This document shows, in pieces, positions 9,444 through 19,689 of a stretch of DNA of 64,000 nt. Source of the stretch: Heloderma charlesbogerti (taxonomy: Eukaryota; Chordata; Lepidosauria; Squamata; Helodermatidae); the NCBI GenBank assembly GCA_026122225.1, contig JANEZZ010002877.1:1488001-1552000 (forward strand). The letters run 5' to 3'. The translations under genes and the position numbers were made by a program. A model generated the notes under the pieces. It was not told the origin of the DNA. It saw nothing but the letters and a program-made list of their open reading frames with translations, and ran no database searches. Positions within the stretch are counted from its first letter, which is position 1, and the number at the start of each line of letters is the position of its first letter.

Positions 9444-9488
<45 letters not shown>
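9443..9488. repeat. (CA)n microsatellite
   Basis: About 22 CA units without interruption. Confidence 0.95.
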
Positions 9489-9489
<1 letters not shown>

Positions 9490-9568
9490 TAAGGAAGGGC
9501 CATTTTCTTCCACTAATTCTTTCTTGTGCTCTGACAAAAACTTCTTCCACATTTCTTGACCATTGTCA

Positions 9569-9750
9569 TTGCTTCTGAAAAATGTTCAAGAAATTGCTTC
9601 TGAAAAATGTTCAAAGAAGAAGAACATTTTGGAGAAATCTCATGGGTGAGTGTGGGGTTCTTATACTTACTTTATTTATGAGGTGGCTGAGGAGTGTCTA
9701 AGTATCCTGCCCTTAACTATAGAATCATCTATCCGGCAGCCTTCTTGGCT
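9569..9750 (+). repeat. Interspersed repeat of unknown class, copy 1
   Basis: The stretch from 'gggttcttatacttac' to 'atccggcagcc' (about 9655-9742) aligns with 16400-16545. The start (9569-9614) also holds a local duplication of 'ttgcttctgaaaaatgttca'. No family could be named. Confidence 0.5.
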
Positions 9751-9845
9751 GTCCACAAAAATAAAACAAACAAACAAAAATTACCCACTTAGGAAAAAAG
9801 AAAGAAGGTGTGCTATAACCACTGCTAATGATGAGCTCTACTTCT

Positions 9846-9945
9846 GATACACTGTTGGAGAATTTATCCTCCCCCTACAGAAATGTGGTGAAATTGTCCC
9901 CCAATTTTTCTGCCCACAAATAGGGTGGAGAATTTTGAAAGGCTA
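9846..9945 (-). mobile_element. Fragment of a second hAT-like family
   Basis: 'Ggtgaaattgtcccccaa' and 'agggtggagaattt' are the reverse complement of the 5' part of the element at 24146-24592. The rest of the element is absent. Confidence 0.5.
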
Positions 9946-10154
9946 TTTGCACATAGCTATAGTAATTATCCGTATGATTGTCACATTCCATGAAGCTTGG
10001 GAATAGGTTATTATTTATTCTTCCTCCACTAGTTTTGGCCCTAGTGTAAATATTCTGTAAATCAGTATATCCTGAGAGTTTAAACAAGAAGAAAACAGAG
10101 TGTGGTATCTCTTTTAATGTGGCATCAGCACATGATTTTGTGATTTGGGGGCGG

Positions 10155-11146
10155 GGTGTCACCTCACCAGTATGCTGATGATACTCAGCTCTATTTCTCC
10201 TTGTCGGAGTCGGCTGAGGCGGTGAAGGTGCTGGACCAGTGCCTGGTGGTTATAATGGGCTGGATGAGGGCCAATGAACTGAAGCTAAATCCTGACAAGA
10301 CGGATGCTCTGTGGATTGGTGGTTCCCGAGTCTGGGAACTGGGTATGCGACCTGTCCTGGATGGGGTTGCACTGCCCCTGAAGGAGCAGGTGCATAGCTT
10401 GAGAGCACTCCTAGATCCATCCCTGTCACTGGAGCCCCAGGTGGACTCCGTGGCTTGGAGCCACAGTAGTACATGTGCTGGTAACTTCCTGATTAGACTA
10501 TTGCAATGCACTTTATGTGGGGCTGCCCTTGAAGATGACTCAGAAGTTGCACTAGTGCTAAATGCAGCAGCTGATGGAACACCTCATACAAATCATATAA
10601 CACCAGTTTTAAAGGAATCACACTGGCTGCCAATACGCTTCCGGTCAGAATTCAAGGTTTTGGTGATGACATTTAAAGCCCTAAGTGGCTTGGGGCCTCA
10701 ATATTTGAGGGAGCACCTCTCCCTATATATGCCTGCCTGAGGACTGAGATCTGTTGGAGGGGCCCTCCTTTGCGTCTCACCAGTGCGAGACATATATTAT
10801 GGTGGGATGTGGGAGAGAACATTTTCTGCTATGGCACCCCAGTTGTGGAATGCCCTCCCCTTGGAGGCCTGATTAACACAGACATTGCTCTTGTTTCAGC
10901 GCGAAGTAAAAACATGGCTTTTTACCAAAGTCTTTGAGGGCTAAAATGCATTCCTTAAAGTAGCTCACTGTTTTAACTATTTCATTGTTTTAGGTTTTAA
11001 TTGGTATTAACTTGTTTAATGGTTTAATATGTTTTTAGCTGTTTAAATTATTTATTGTTTTATACTGCTTAAATTGATTTTATCTGTACGCCGCCCTGAG
11101 ATCTTAATGATATAGGATGGGATACAAATGTTTTAAATAAATAAAT

Positions 11147-11148
<2 letters not shown>
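10155..11148 (+). mobile_element. L2-like LINE, 5'-truncated 3' end with ORF2 tail
   Basis: An uninterrupted 3' piece of ORF2 (about 10156-10740) includes the reverse transcriptase box QYADDTQLYFS and further on LNPDKTDALWIGG. It then passes, with some decay, to HWLPIRFRSEFKVLV...KALSGLG, the C-terminal signature of L2-group LINEs. The 3' UTR follows and ends in the (AAAT)n tail. 5' truncation is the usual result of incomplete target-primed reverse transcription. Related 3' ends lie at 36893, 44870, 52045, 55685 and 62690. Confidence 0.75.

Positions 11149-11186
<38 letters not shown>
11149..11186. repeat. (GAAA)n microsatellite after a LINE tail
   Basis: Expansion directly adjoining the AATA tail of the L2-like LINE. 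Confidence 0.9.
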
Positions 11187-11187
<1 letters not shown>

Positions 11188-11219
11188 TGGGTGATGGTGG
11201 CTGACATAAGTAAATCGAT

Positions 11220-11357
11220 CAGGACTGGAGAACCTGAAGCTTATCAGATGTGTCATGACTGCAATACCCATCAGCCCTGAACTTTGGCCATTCTGGCTGG
11301 GGTTGATGGGATTCAGAGTCCAACAACATCTGGAAGGCCACAGGTTCCTCATCCCTG
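11220..11357. mobile_element. Short palindromic hAT-like MITE
   Basis: Starts CAGGACTGGAGAACCTG and ends CAGGTTCCTCATCCCTG. The inner parts 'acccatcagccct' and 'ggttgatggg' form the other arm pairs. It is the same family as 45732-45867 and 44482-44618. Flanking 8-mers match only weakly. Confidence 0.65.
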
Positions 11358-11489
11358 ATATATGTAAAGGTGTATTGGGACATGTTGATGGAGGAGTTTC
11401 TTCAGTAGTCAGTTTGTTCTTCAACATTAAATGAGAAGGGCGGAAAACTATACCTCAAAAAAGCACCTATCAGGTTGCATAGAGTTTTG

Positions 11490-11756
11490 CATGTCTTGTC
11501 ATTATCTTCTCAAATGCAATTTTGTCCCAGAGAGTTTATCTCTCAGCTCGACTTTTCCAGTCTGGACTTCTGTTCTCTCATCTTGGTCCCTACATGACTA
11601 TCCAGCACTCTGCTGCCAAAATCATTCTCCTCTCCTTCTGCTCTGATCACCTGATGCCCCTCCTTCAATACCTACAATGACTTCCTGTCCCCTGTCCTTC
11701 ACAAGTTCCTTGTCCTTAGCTTCGAAGCCCTCCATGGCCTTGTATAACGCTTTTTC
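11490..11756 (+). mobile_element. LINE ORF2 C-terminal remnant, family uncertain
   Basis: Decayed coding sequence with the order typical of the ORF2 end of L2/RTE-like LINEs: 'caaaatcattctcctctcc', 'cttcctgtcccctgtcc', 'aagccctccatggcctt' (KALHGL-like). It probably continues at 14300-14760 after the insertions in between. Confidence 0.45.
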
Positions 11757-12298
11757 TTCAGGGTCTCTAAAGGGACTCACAGTAAAGGTTTTGTACAGGA
11801 ATAATTAACATATATTTTAATAACTTAATTAAAACAGTAATAATGCACATATAATAATTTTACATGCATAACCCACTAAAACAATAAAACAGAGCACAGC
11901 CCTCCCAAAGTTCTGTCTTTTTGTTCAGTTTGAGTCCACAACAAAAATGTAAATAAAACTTATCTTTGAAGCTTGGTTTTTTTTTTCTGCTGTCTGAAGA
12001 AAGAAACATTCTCCACTCAGCTCACTCTATCTATGCAGCAATCTTCTCAATATGGATCAGGAACATTGCAACACAGGAACATTGTTAAACAGCCTTTTAT
12101 ACAATATAAAAGAACATAAACAAACAAGGAACTCAAAGTGTTTGTAAAAAAAAATCATAACTCTTTGAAAAAAATTCAAAAGGAAACCTCCCTACTAACC
12201 TGTCTAAAGGTTCAGGGTCTTACAGGGAGAAAACAAGCTTCTTCCACGCTGCAGTTCTGATAACTGCCTAAAATGGTGGCTGCTCCCCATCTCACTCC
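11757..12298 (-). other. Possible LTR-like or other insertion, unresolved
   Basis: The 10-mer TTCAGGGTCT occurs at 11757-11766 and again at 12211-12220 and could be a target-site duplication. On the minus strand there is a TATAAAAGG box (12101-12093). No TG/CA ends fit both repeats, so the class is open. No reading frame of interest is present. Confidence 0.3.
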
Positions 12299-12824
12299 TA
12301 GGGATGGGGGAGAATTTCTCCCCGAAACATCGGGGGGCTGAGTGCCAACGTATTCGGCCCCTCAAAGTAGTTTTGGGGAGAAATTCTCCGCCCCCCCCCA
12401 GGGATGGGACTTACCTTTCCCGAATGTCCCTCCCGGCGGCGGGTCCCGGCAGCGGTTCGGCAGGTCTTCGACAGGGGCAGAGGCAGCAGCCGGTCTTTCG
12501 ACCGGCTGCCGCCGCCACCACTCCAATAAAAGTAAAAAAAAAAAACACGCCCCCGTGATAGGCTACATGATGATCAACGACTAGATTTGCAAAGTCAGCC
12601 ATGATAGGCTACGTAAATTGTCACGTAGCCTATCACGGGTGACTTAAAAAAAAAAAAAAGCACGTACAGCTAATGGCGGCCCCCATAGGGAGCCGCCGTT
12701 CGCGTTCCTTATTTGGTCGCTGTAGTCTCCGTAAAGATTACGTAGACTTAGGGGTGCACGAAAGCCACTTACCTGGTCTCGCAGCTTGCTTCATGGTGGG
12801 GGGGAGGCGCTTCGCTGCTCCCCC

Positions 12825-13051
12825 AGAGCTAGAGTGCTGGACTGGGAGTTGGGAGATCCGGGTTCTAGTCCCCACTCGGCCATGGAAGCTCACTGGGTGA
12901 CTTCGGGCAAGTCACAGACTCTCGGCCCAACCCACCTCACAGGGTTGTTGTTGTGAAGATAAAATGGAGGAAGGAGGAGGATCATGTACGCTGCCTTGAG
13001 TTCCTTGGAGGAAAAAAGGCGGGATATAAATGCAATAAATAAATAAATAAA
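12825..13051 (+). mobile_element. tRNA-derived squamate SINE inside MITE copy 4
   Basis: A 5'-truncated tRNA head retains the B-box-like GGGTTCTAGTCCC. Then come the SINE body (GCTCACTGGGTGACTTCGGG), 'cacagggttgttgttgtg', and a tail GGCGGGATATAAATGCAATAAA ending in AATA units. The 3' end resembles that of the L2-like LINEs here, which suggests which LINE machinery moved it. Antisense copies lie at 50945-51172 and 57885-58087. Confidence 0.8.
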
Positions 13052-13559
13052 TTCAGGCAGGGGAGGAGGCGCCTCGCCTCGCCCGGCAGCGAAATAAAAA
13101 GTTAAAAAAAAAACGCCCCCGTGATAGGTTACGTGACGATTAACGTAGCCTATCACGGCTAGATTTGCAAAGTCAGCCGTGATAGGCTACGTAAATCGTC
13201 ACATAGCCTATCACGGGTGACTAAAAAAAAAAAAAAAGCGCGTACGCAAATGGCGGCCCCCATAGGGAGCCGCCATTCATGTTCCTTATTTGGTCGCTGT
13301 AGTCTACGTAATCTTTACGTATTCTACGGTGAAAATAAGGGCAACGCAAATAGCGTTGCCCTTATTTTCGCCGTAGTCTACGTAATCTACATAGTCATTA
13401 GCCGTACGCGCTTTTTTTTTTTTAAGTCACCCGTGATAGGCTACGTGACGATTTACGTAGCCAATCACAGCTGACTTTGCAAATCTAGCTGTGATAGGCT
13501 ACGTTAATCATCACGTAGCCTATCAAGGGGGCGTTTGTTTGTTTTTTACTTTTATTGGA

Positions 13560-13666
13560 ATGGCGGCGGTGGCAGCCGGTCGAAAGACCGGCTGCTGCCT
13601 CTGCCCCTGTCGAAGACCTGCCGAACCGCTGCCGGGACCCGCTGCCGGGAGGGAAATTCGGGAAAG
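13560..13666 (+). other. Mini first-exon-like module of the hAT MITE
   Basis: ATG 13560 to AAG/GTAAGT with exon end 13666; the peptide begins MAAVAAGRKTGCC. Same position and orientation relative to the A-type end as in copy 2. Confidence 0.4.
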
Positions 13667-14299
13667 GTAAGTCCCATCCCGGGGGGGGCAGGGGGGCGGA
13701 GAATTTCTCCCCGAAACTACTTCGGGGGGCCGAATACGTTGGCACTCGGCCCCCCAAAGTTTCGGGGAGAAATTCTCCCCCATCCCTACGTAGACTACGG
13801 CGAAAATAAGGGCAACGCTATTTGCGTTGCCCTTATTTTCGCCGTAGTCTGCGTAAAGATTTACGTAGACTACAGCGACCAAATAAGGAATGCGAATGGC
13901 GGCTCCCTATGGGGGCCGCCATTTGCGTATGCGCTTTTTTTTTTTTTTTTTAAGTCACCCGTGATAGGCTACGTGACGATTTACGTAGCCTATCATGGCT
14001 GACTTTGCAAATCTAGCCGTGATAGGCTACGTTAATCGTCACGTAGCCTATCACGGGGGCGTTTTTTTTTTTAACTTTTTATTTCACGGCCGGGCGAGGC
14101 GAAGCGCCTCCTCCCCGGCCTGAATTTCGGCCGGGCGAGGAGGGACGCCTCCCCGCCTGGCCTGAACTTCAGGGGGAGCAGCGAAGCGCCTCCCCCCCCA
14201 CCGCGAAGCAAGCTGCGAGACCAGGTAAGTGGCTTTCGTGCACCCCTACTCACTCCTTCACTGAGCATGTGCATAATATTCTCTCCAAATTCTTAAAGA

Positions 14300-14760
14300 A
14301 AAATATAGCAGTGGGTTACACTTGCACTTGCTTGCTTCACAGCTCTTATATCCTGATACATCCCTGCCTGTGATCTTTACTCCTCCAGCTCAGTCACCTT
14401 CCATCGTCCAAAGGTCTCCTGCTCCATCAAAATACTCTGTCCTTTTCTCTTACTGCCCTATATGCTTTGAAGTGCCTCCTAGAACACCTTATTTCATTCA
14501 AGCCCAACTTTCCACAAAGCCTTTAGCAAACCCCCCTAGTTCTCATACTCTACTGTTACTCAGCCTGTAAATAAGCCTAAGCACATACAACTGAAACAAC
14601 CACATACTCCTTCTCTGTTTCCCCTGCTATTGTCTCCCTTCCTCTGTTGTTTCCACTGTACTGGATTGTAGAATGTAAGCTCCTCAGGGCACAGACCTAT
14701 CCTCTACTCTGTAAAGTAAAGACACTTACAGTGCTATACAACAACAACAATTTCCCTGAT
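14300..14760 (+). mobile_element. Probable continuation of the LINE remnant of 11490-11756
   Basis: Pyrimidine-rich decayed coding-like sequence, then 'gattgtagaatgtaagctcctcagggcacagac' spread over about 14665-14697, and 'gtgctatacaacaacaacaa', which is a common LINE 3' end pattern in amniotes. No intact frame. Confidence 0.4.
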
Positions 14761-16092
14761 GACTGTATCACCTACATTGATCTCATAGTTTTGCTGTGTC
14801 AACTAGCTGGATCAGGACCATTGCCTACAATGATTTGGAGGATCACTCTACTAAATCAGCACATCTAAGCCCTGTGTTCTAAATAGTCAATATCCTAAAG
14901 CAATATTATGTCTTTCTCTCTAATCAGTTTCCAAGGCAACACTGTCATCTTTGTTTTCTAGCCTGCCATATTCTTTTATCTGCAGTTTTACATAATTCCA
15001 AGAGTTCTGTGAAACCTTAAAGCCTGAACATTCTTACCAACAGCAAAACTTGGTTTAATAGAAACTAGATGCTTTAGGTCTCTAAGGGAACATAGTGCCA
15101 ACACTGCAGCAGCCTATCTATTTCTAGCAGGACAAGTGTTTTAATCAATCAGAGGGAACAATGCCACATCCAGGAGGCAACTCTATTTGTCAGAACAATT
15201 TAACACAGTATAACAGTCCATGTCAGTATATGAGAATAACTGATAACTGCCAGGGGGTAAACATCATAGCAAAGTAAAATCAACATTACTAATTAAAAAG
15301 AACCAAGGATGTGCAAATGGTTAGCCTATCATGTTTGCAGAGAGCTAGGCACTTTTGTAAATGACTGATGTAACTAAGATTTCTTGTTCATGTAGAAGAT
15401 GGCTTGTTCTTTTCTTTTTAAAAGGGTGGACTGGAGTGGCAAGTATTGTATCTCAAACCTCCTTTCTTAATTCCCGCAACTACTTAAACAATCAAATTAT
15501 GAAATAAGCAGAAGCTGGATGGTCGTCTGTCAGGGATGCTATAGTTGCATCCTGCACTGTAGATCCTTCATTGAGCAGACTTGATTACCTCCAAGGTCCT
15601 ATGATTCTATACTTCCAGCACTGAGGTAAAAAATTTGGAACACGAATTAACATTAGACTTGAAAGTGGTAACAGTAAACAGCAACTTACACTGATTTTGA
15701 CACAGACAGCTTCGGCTATTGGGCGGTATAGAAATGAAATAAATAAATGTTGCTTTCTAATATATTTATGCCGTGGCCAATGGAACAGACCATAACGGAT
15801 CATTTGTTTTTTAGACCCTCATTCTGAAATCAGCTACACATTGCTTTATATAGGTTGGATCCAGATTTAGGTGTCTGCAGTTGGGTGGGGGAAAGTTGTC
15901 TTCCCCACCCACTCCTCTTCATGGCAGCCCCTCCAGCCCTCTGAAAACACTACACTGAGGGTTGTGACACAATCTTGAATGGGATAAGTGGTGGTGTGGG
16001 GGAGAGGGGGAATCCTTGAAAATCAGGTGGAGGCGCTTTCTGTAAGCAGAGCAATTCCATCAACGGAAGGCAGATCTTGGATCAAATCCTAT
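14761..16092. other. Unique stretch, no gene seen
   Basis: No coding or RNA gene recognised. A LINE/SINE tail fragment, 'ttgggcggtatagaaatg' followed by AATA units, lies at about 15718-15748. Confidence 0.5.
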
Positions 16093-16299
16093 CTATGAAT
16101 GTACAATAAGATGACAATTGTTCATTGTTGTACAAATGTAACATGACTTTCGCAACCCTGATACATTTTTCTCCAAACTCATTTTACTTACCCTGAAATT
16201 CCTCAGATGTTTTGTGTGACCAGGAAGTTCCAAGTTCACCTTAAATTTCACTTTAGCTGATGCCAAGTTAAAGATGTAATCTGTTTCAAGTGTTGTGCC

Positions 16300-16575
16300 A
16301 CCAAATTCTTCCACATTCTTTTCAACCATTCTCATTCAATTTGATTAAAAAAAAATGGCCTTAAAAATCAAAGAAGAAGAAAACACCAGTGGAGTGTAGG
16401 GTTCTTGTGCTTACCTTAGTTACAACATGGCTGAACTCTGTGTGTGTGTGTGCGTGCGTGTGTGTGTGCGTGCATGTGTGTGTGTGCGCATGCGTGCGTG
16501 TATGAGTGTCTTATCTTTAACTGAACCATTGTCTGTCTGGCAGTCTGCAGCCAGTCTGACTGCCCATGCTTCAAC
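16300..16575. repeat. Interspersed repeat of unknown class, copy 2, with TG/CG-rich microsatellite
   Basis: 16400-16545 aligns with 9655-9742, and 16300-16370 is the reverse complement of 24811-24890 (shared 'aattgaatgagaatggttga'). A TG tract with interspersed CG steps occupies 16438-16503. Three copies of parts of one repeat are thus present, but the whole unit was not reconstructed. Confidence 0.5.
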
Positions 16576-17614
16576 TTAAGCCCAGAGGAAGACATCATGA
16601 GGTAATTCTTCCCATGGGGCTTTCTAAGATCAGGAAGTGGAGGCAGCCAGGGAAGCTGCAGAGCAATTGACAGCTGTGTATTATAAAGAAAAGATTACAC
16701 AACTCCCTCAACCACTACACAATGATAAATTACTCTGAAGAAATCCAAAATAAATTCTAAAGTCTCCTCAGAATGAGACAGAAAAATTGAAGTCTCTTTT
16801 GCCTGGGAAGAAAACATTTTTGGAAATTGGAAGATAGATTTCTATACAGCACTAGTTATCTCTCCCCCCCTCACAATATATATCTTACTTGTCTTATCAA
16901 AGCACCTTTAGGCTGTAATCCCCATACATACTTAACTGGAAATAAGACTGCAATCCGATACACAGCTAAACTTAGTGGGGCTTCTGTCTGAGGAGTTCAA
17001 CACACAGGGGCAAAAATCTTTATTAGTACCAGGGCTTTCTCCATCTGGTTTCATTGTGGGATTAGATCAGGCTCCTTTACACAGTTGTTTCTATCTCATT
17101 ATATTCCGTTCCTTACCTCTTCATGGGGTGGCTACGTTTCTGCAAAATGCCATTACACACACTGGGAGCATTGCCCTCCCTCATTCCTGCCCCTTTCCCT
17201 CCCCTCACAGATTACTGGTGATTTGGTTGTGATTGACAGGCAGTGCAAGTGGACAGCAACCTCCACCGAACTGCCCAAACTCCTCCCCCACAGGCACTGG
17301 TTTCCCGGTGAACTGCTGGAATGCTGCCATGCCAGCATGCTGTCCGTTCTGTGTTATGGAGTAAGCAGCCAAAGTCAGGAGCAAAAGTTGGTGCATTGCA
17401 TTTAGTCATGGCATGGCAGCAAGCCAGAAGGTCAGTATACCGACATGCTCACCACCCTGACGTCACTGCTGCCATCATCATGACCTCACCTCCAACAACC
17501 CCAAATAAAACGGGTTTCTCTCACTACGGGAGAAGTACACAGCCAGGCCATGGCACTCCTGTTGCGGGGGCTGAAGAAATACTGCATTTTTTCCATTTAG
17601 GGATAACACGAGAT
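16576..17614. other. Stretch without recognised gene
   Basis: Holds one degenerate copy of the small 'tgcaatcc...' MITE-like repeat (16907-16980) and a perfect CRE-type palindrome TGACGTCA at 17458-17465. No gene context for the CRE was found. Confidence 0.45.
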
Positions 17615-18659
17615 GTTGTTGTTGTTGTTCAGTCGTTACGTCGTGTCCGACTCTTCATGACCCCATGGACCTTAGTACGCCAGCCAGGCCTTCCTGTCCT
17701 GCGCTCTCTCCCGGAGCGTGCTCAAGTTCATATTCATTGCATCAGTGATGCTATCTAGCCATCTCATCCTCTGCCGTCCCCTTCTCCTTTTGCCTTCAAT
17801 CTTTCCCAGCATCAGGGTCTTTTCCAGGGAGTTTTCTCTTCGCATTAGGTGGCCAAAATATTTGAGCTTCAGCTTCAGTATCTGTCCTTCCAATGAGCAC
17901 TCAGGGTTGATTTTCTTTAGGATTGACTGATTGGACCTCCTTGCAGTCCAGGGGACTCGTAAGAGTCTTCTCCAGCACCACAGTTCGAAGGCATCAATTC
18001 TTCGGCGCTCAGCCTTCCTTATAGTCCAACTCTCACAGACTTACATTACTTTTGGGAAAACCATAGCTTTGATGATACAACCCTTTGTTGGCAAGGTGAT
18101 GTCTCTGCTTCTTACTATGCTGTCTAGGTGTGCCATAGCTTTCCTCCCAAGGAGCAAGCGTCTTTTAATTTCATGGCTACAGTCACCGTCTGCGATGATC
18201 CTGGAGCCCAAGAAAGTAAAATCTGTCACTGCTTCCATTTCTTCCCCTTCTATATGCTAGGAAGTGATGGGGCCAGATGCCATGATCTTACTTTTTTTAA
18301 TGTTGAGTTTCAAACCAGCTTTTGCACTCTCCACTTTCACCCTCAACAAGAGGCTCTTTAGATCCTCTTTGCTTTCTGCCATTAGGGTGGTATCATCTGC
18401 GTATCTGAGGTTGTTGATAATTCTCCCAGCAATCTTAATTCTGACCTGTGATTCATCCAACCCGGTGTTTCTCATGATGTACTCTGCATATAAATTAAAT
18501 AAGCAGGGCGACAATATACAGCCATGTCATACTCCTTTCCCAATTTTGAACCAATCGGTTGTTCCATGTCCTGTTCTTACTGTTACTTCTTGACCCTCAT
18601 ACAGGTTTCTCAGGAGACAGGTAAGGTGGTCTGGTACTCCCATCTCTTTAAGAATTTGC
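17615..18659 (-). mobile_element. RTE-BovB LINE, 5'-truncated
   Basis: The 3' end is at 17615, with the short (AAC)n tail seen as GTTGTTGTT on the plus strand, then the BovB terminal motif around GAGTCGGACACGAC. ORF2 pieces on the minus strand include KLKYFGHLMRRENSLEK and GRQRMRWLDSITDAM (C-terminus), RIINNLRYADDTTLM (RT catalytic box) and SPCLFNLYAEYIMR. Homology to the full copy at 29938 stops at 18659. At least one frameshift separates the pieces. Confidence 0.93.
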
Positions 18660-18696
18660 CGGAAAAGGCAGGAAAATCACTGGAGGATTATGACGT

Positions 18697-18781
18697 CATG
18701 TAACGTATGACGTTGTGGATCCACAAACTTCCATGAGTGGCCAATCATGAATGTACAATAAATTGCAGGTGTAGAGATGCC
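18697..18781 (+). repeat. Unclassified 80-bp repeat, copy 1
   Basis: Contains GAGTGGCCAATCATGAATG then ACAATAAATTGCAGGTG. A second copy is at 63758-63850. No family recognised. Confidence 0.55.
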
Positions 18782-19215
18782 CTACATAGACATGCATAGG
18801 CTTGTGCTCTGACAGTACATGTCTACTTAGAAATATGCCCCACTGAGCTCAATGGGGCTAACTTGCTGGAAAGGGTATATAGGATTGTAGCCTTAGTTTA
18901 CTCAGTTTTCTGAATTCACAATGAATTTCTCTTCACTTTAAATTCAGAGGCAATTCTGTTACCAAACAACAAACTAAGAGGGCTCACCAATTTTGAACTG
19001 CAATCTGAACATTCTGGTCAGAGCAAATAAACTCCAGAAACAATTGGTTGGATCCAGTCTCAGTTATGCTGCAATTCTATATGCATTTACTTGTAAGTCC
19101 TGCTGAACACAGTGAGTTTTACTTCTGAGTACAAATGCATAGAATTGTGCTGTGAGTCATGACGAACTTATGCTATTGATTTCAATGGGACTAAAGTATG
19201 ACTTAGTCTGATTCT
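18782..19215. repeat. Two degenerate copies of the small 'cttctgagta' MITE-like repeat
   Basis: 18790-18893 and 19065-19165 each show inverted halves (CATGCATAGG..., ...TAGGATTGTAG) around 'ccactgagctcaatggg'-like centres. Confidence 0.55.
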
Positions 19216-19689
19216 AATCCTCTGTATGGGAAGAAAAAGGAATGTGTTGTATGGATTTGTTCTGTTCAGTAATAAACAAATTTCCCAAGGCATGATCAGT
19301 GAGCACATGATACAGCAGCCTTTCTAAAGCTGGGCAGGTCTGGGTCTGGTCAGTGCCTGGAAATGGTTGGAAACCCTAGGAATGCCACCTTGAGTTCCAA
19401 GATGAAAGATATCACTGCAAAACAAACCAGTAAATAAGTAATTACTATCCATTGTAGTTCATAGGTCTGTAGTTCACATTGTCCTAGATAATGTTTAGGC
19501 ATTGTAACAGTCTTCAATAGAAGGCTGTTGTGGCAACAGGACTCCCACTGAGGACACCTATAAGCAGCAGCTTGTCTGTACACTTTTGGATTTTCCATTT
19601 CCCTTTTGTCACTGAGCTCAATGAATTGAATTCCTCACACCCATTCTGTGAATTACACACACCTGAATTCTCTGAATGCTTCCTCCATC

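Larger units (their letters stand above)
12741..13796 (+). mobile_element. hAT-type MITE (copy 4, inner), inserted in copy 3
   Basis: The element is 12749-13788, starting TAGGGGTG and ending CATCCCTA, with the perfect 8-bp TSD CGTAGACT (12741-12748, 13789-13796). The target lies in the TACGTAGACTA palindrome of the outer element. About 230 bases of its left arm are a nested SINE. The central palindrome is at about 13285-13400, centred on GCAACGCAAATAGCGTTGC. The ATG-to-donor module is at 13560-13666. Confidence 0.9.
12291..14256 (-). mobile_element. hAT-type MITE (copy 3, outer), carries a second copy inside
   Basis: The element is 12299-14248, starting TAGGGATG (A-type end) and ending CACCCCTA (B-type end), flanked by the identical 8-mer CTCACTCC (12291-12298 and 14249-14256). 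Its own sequence is 12299-12748 plus 13797-14248. The middle is an insertion of another copy of the family. The outward donor CTTACC on the minus strand is at 12409-12414, but the ATG of the mini-exon has changed to GTG. Being the host of the inner copy, it is the older insertion. Confidence 0.88.

Noticed and set aside
12299..14248. At first this looked like two interlocked long palindromes with two different pairs of ends.
   Set aside because: The 8-bp duplications CTCACTCC and CGTAGACT show that it is simply one element nested in another; the A-type and B-type ends are the two ends of one element.
17458..17465. CRE palindrome TGACGTCA as a promoter element
   Set aside because: A single 8-mer with no gene, CpG island or start site nearby; expected by chance about once per 64 kb.
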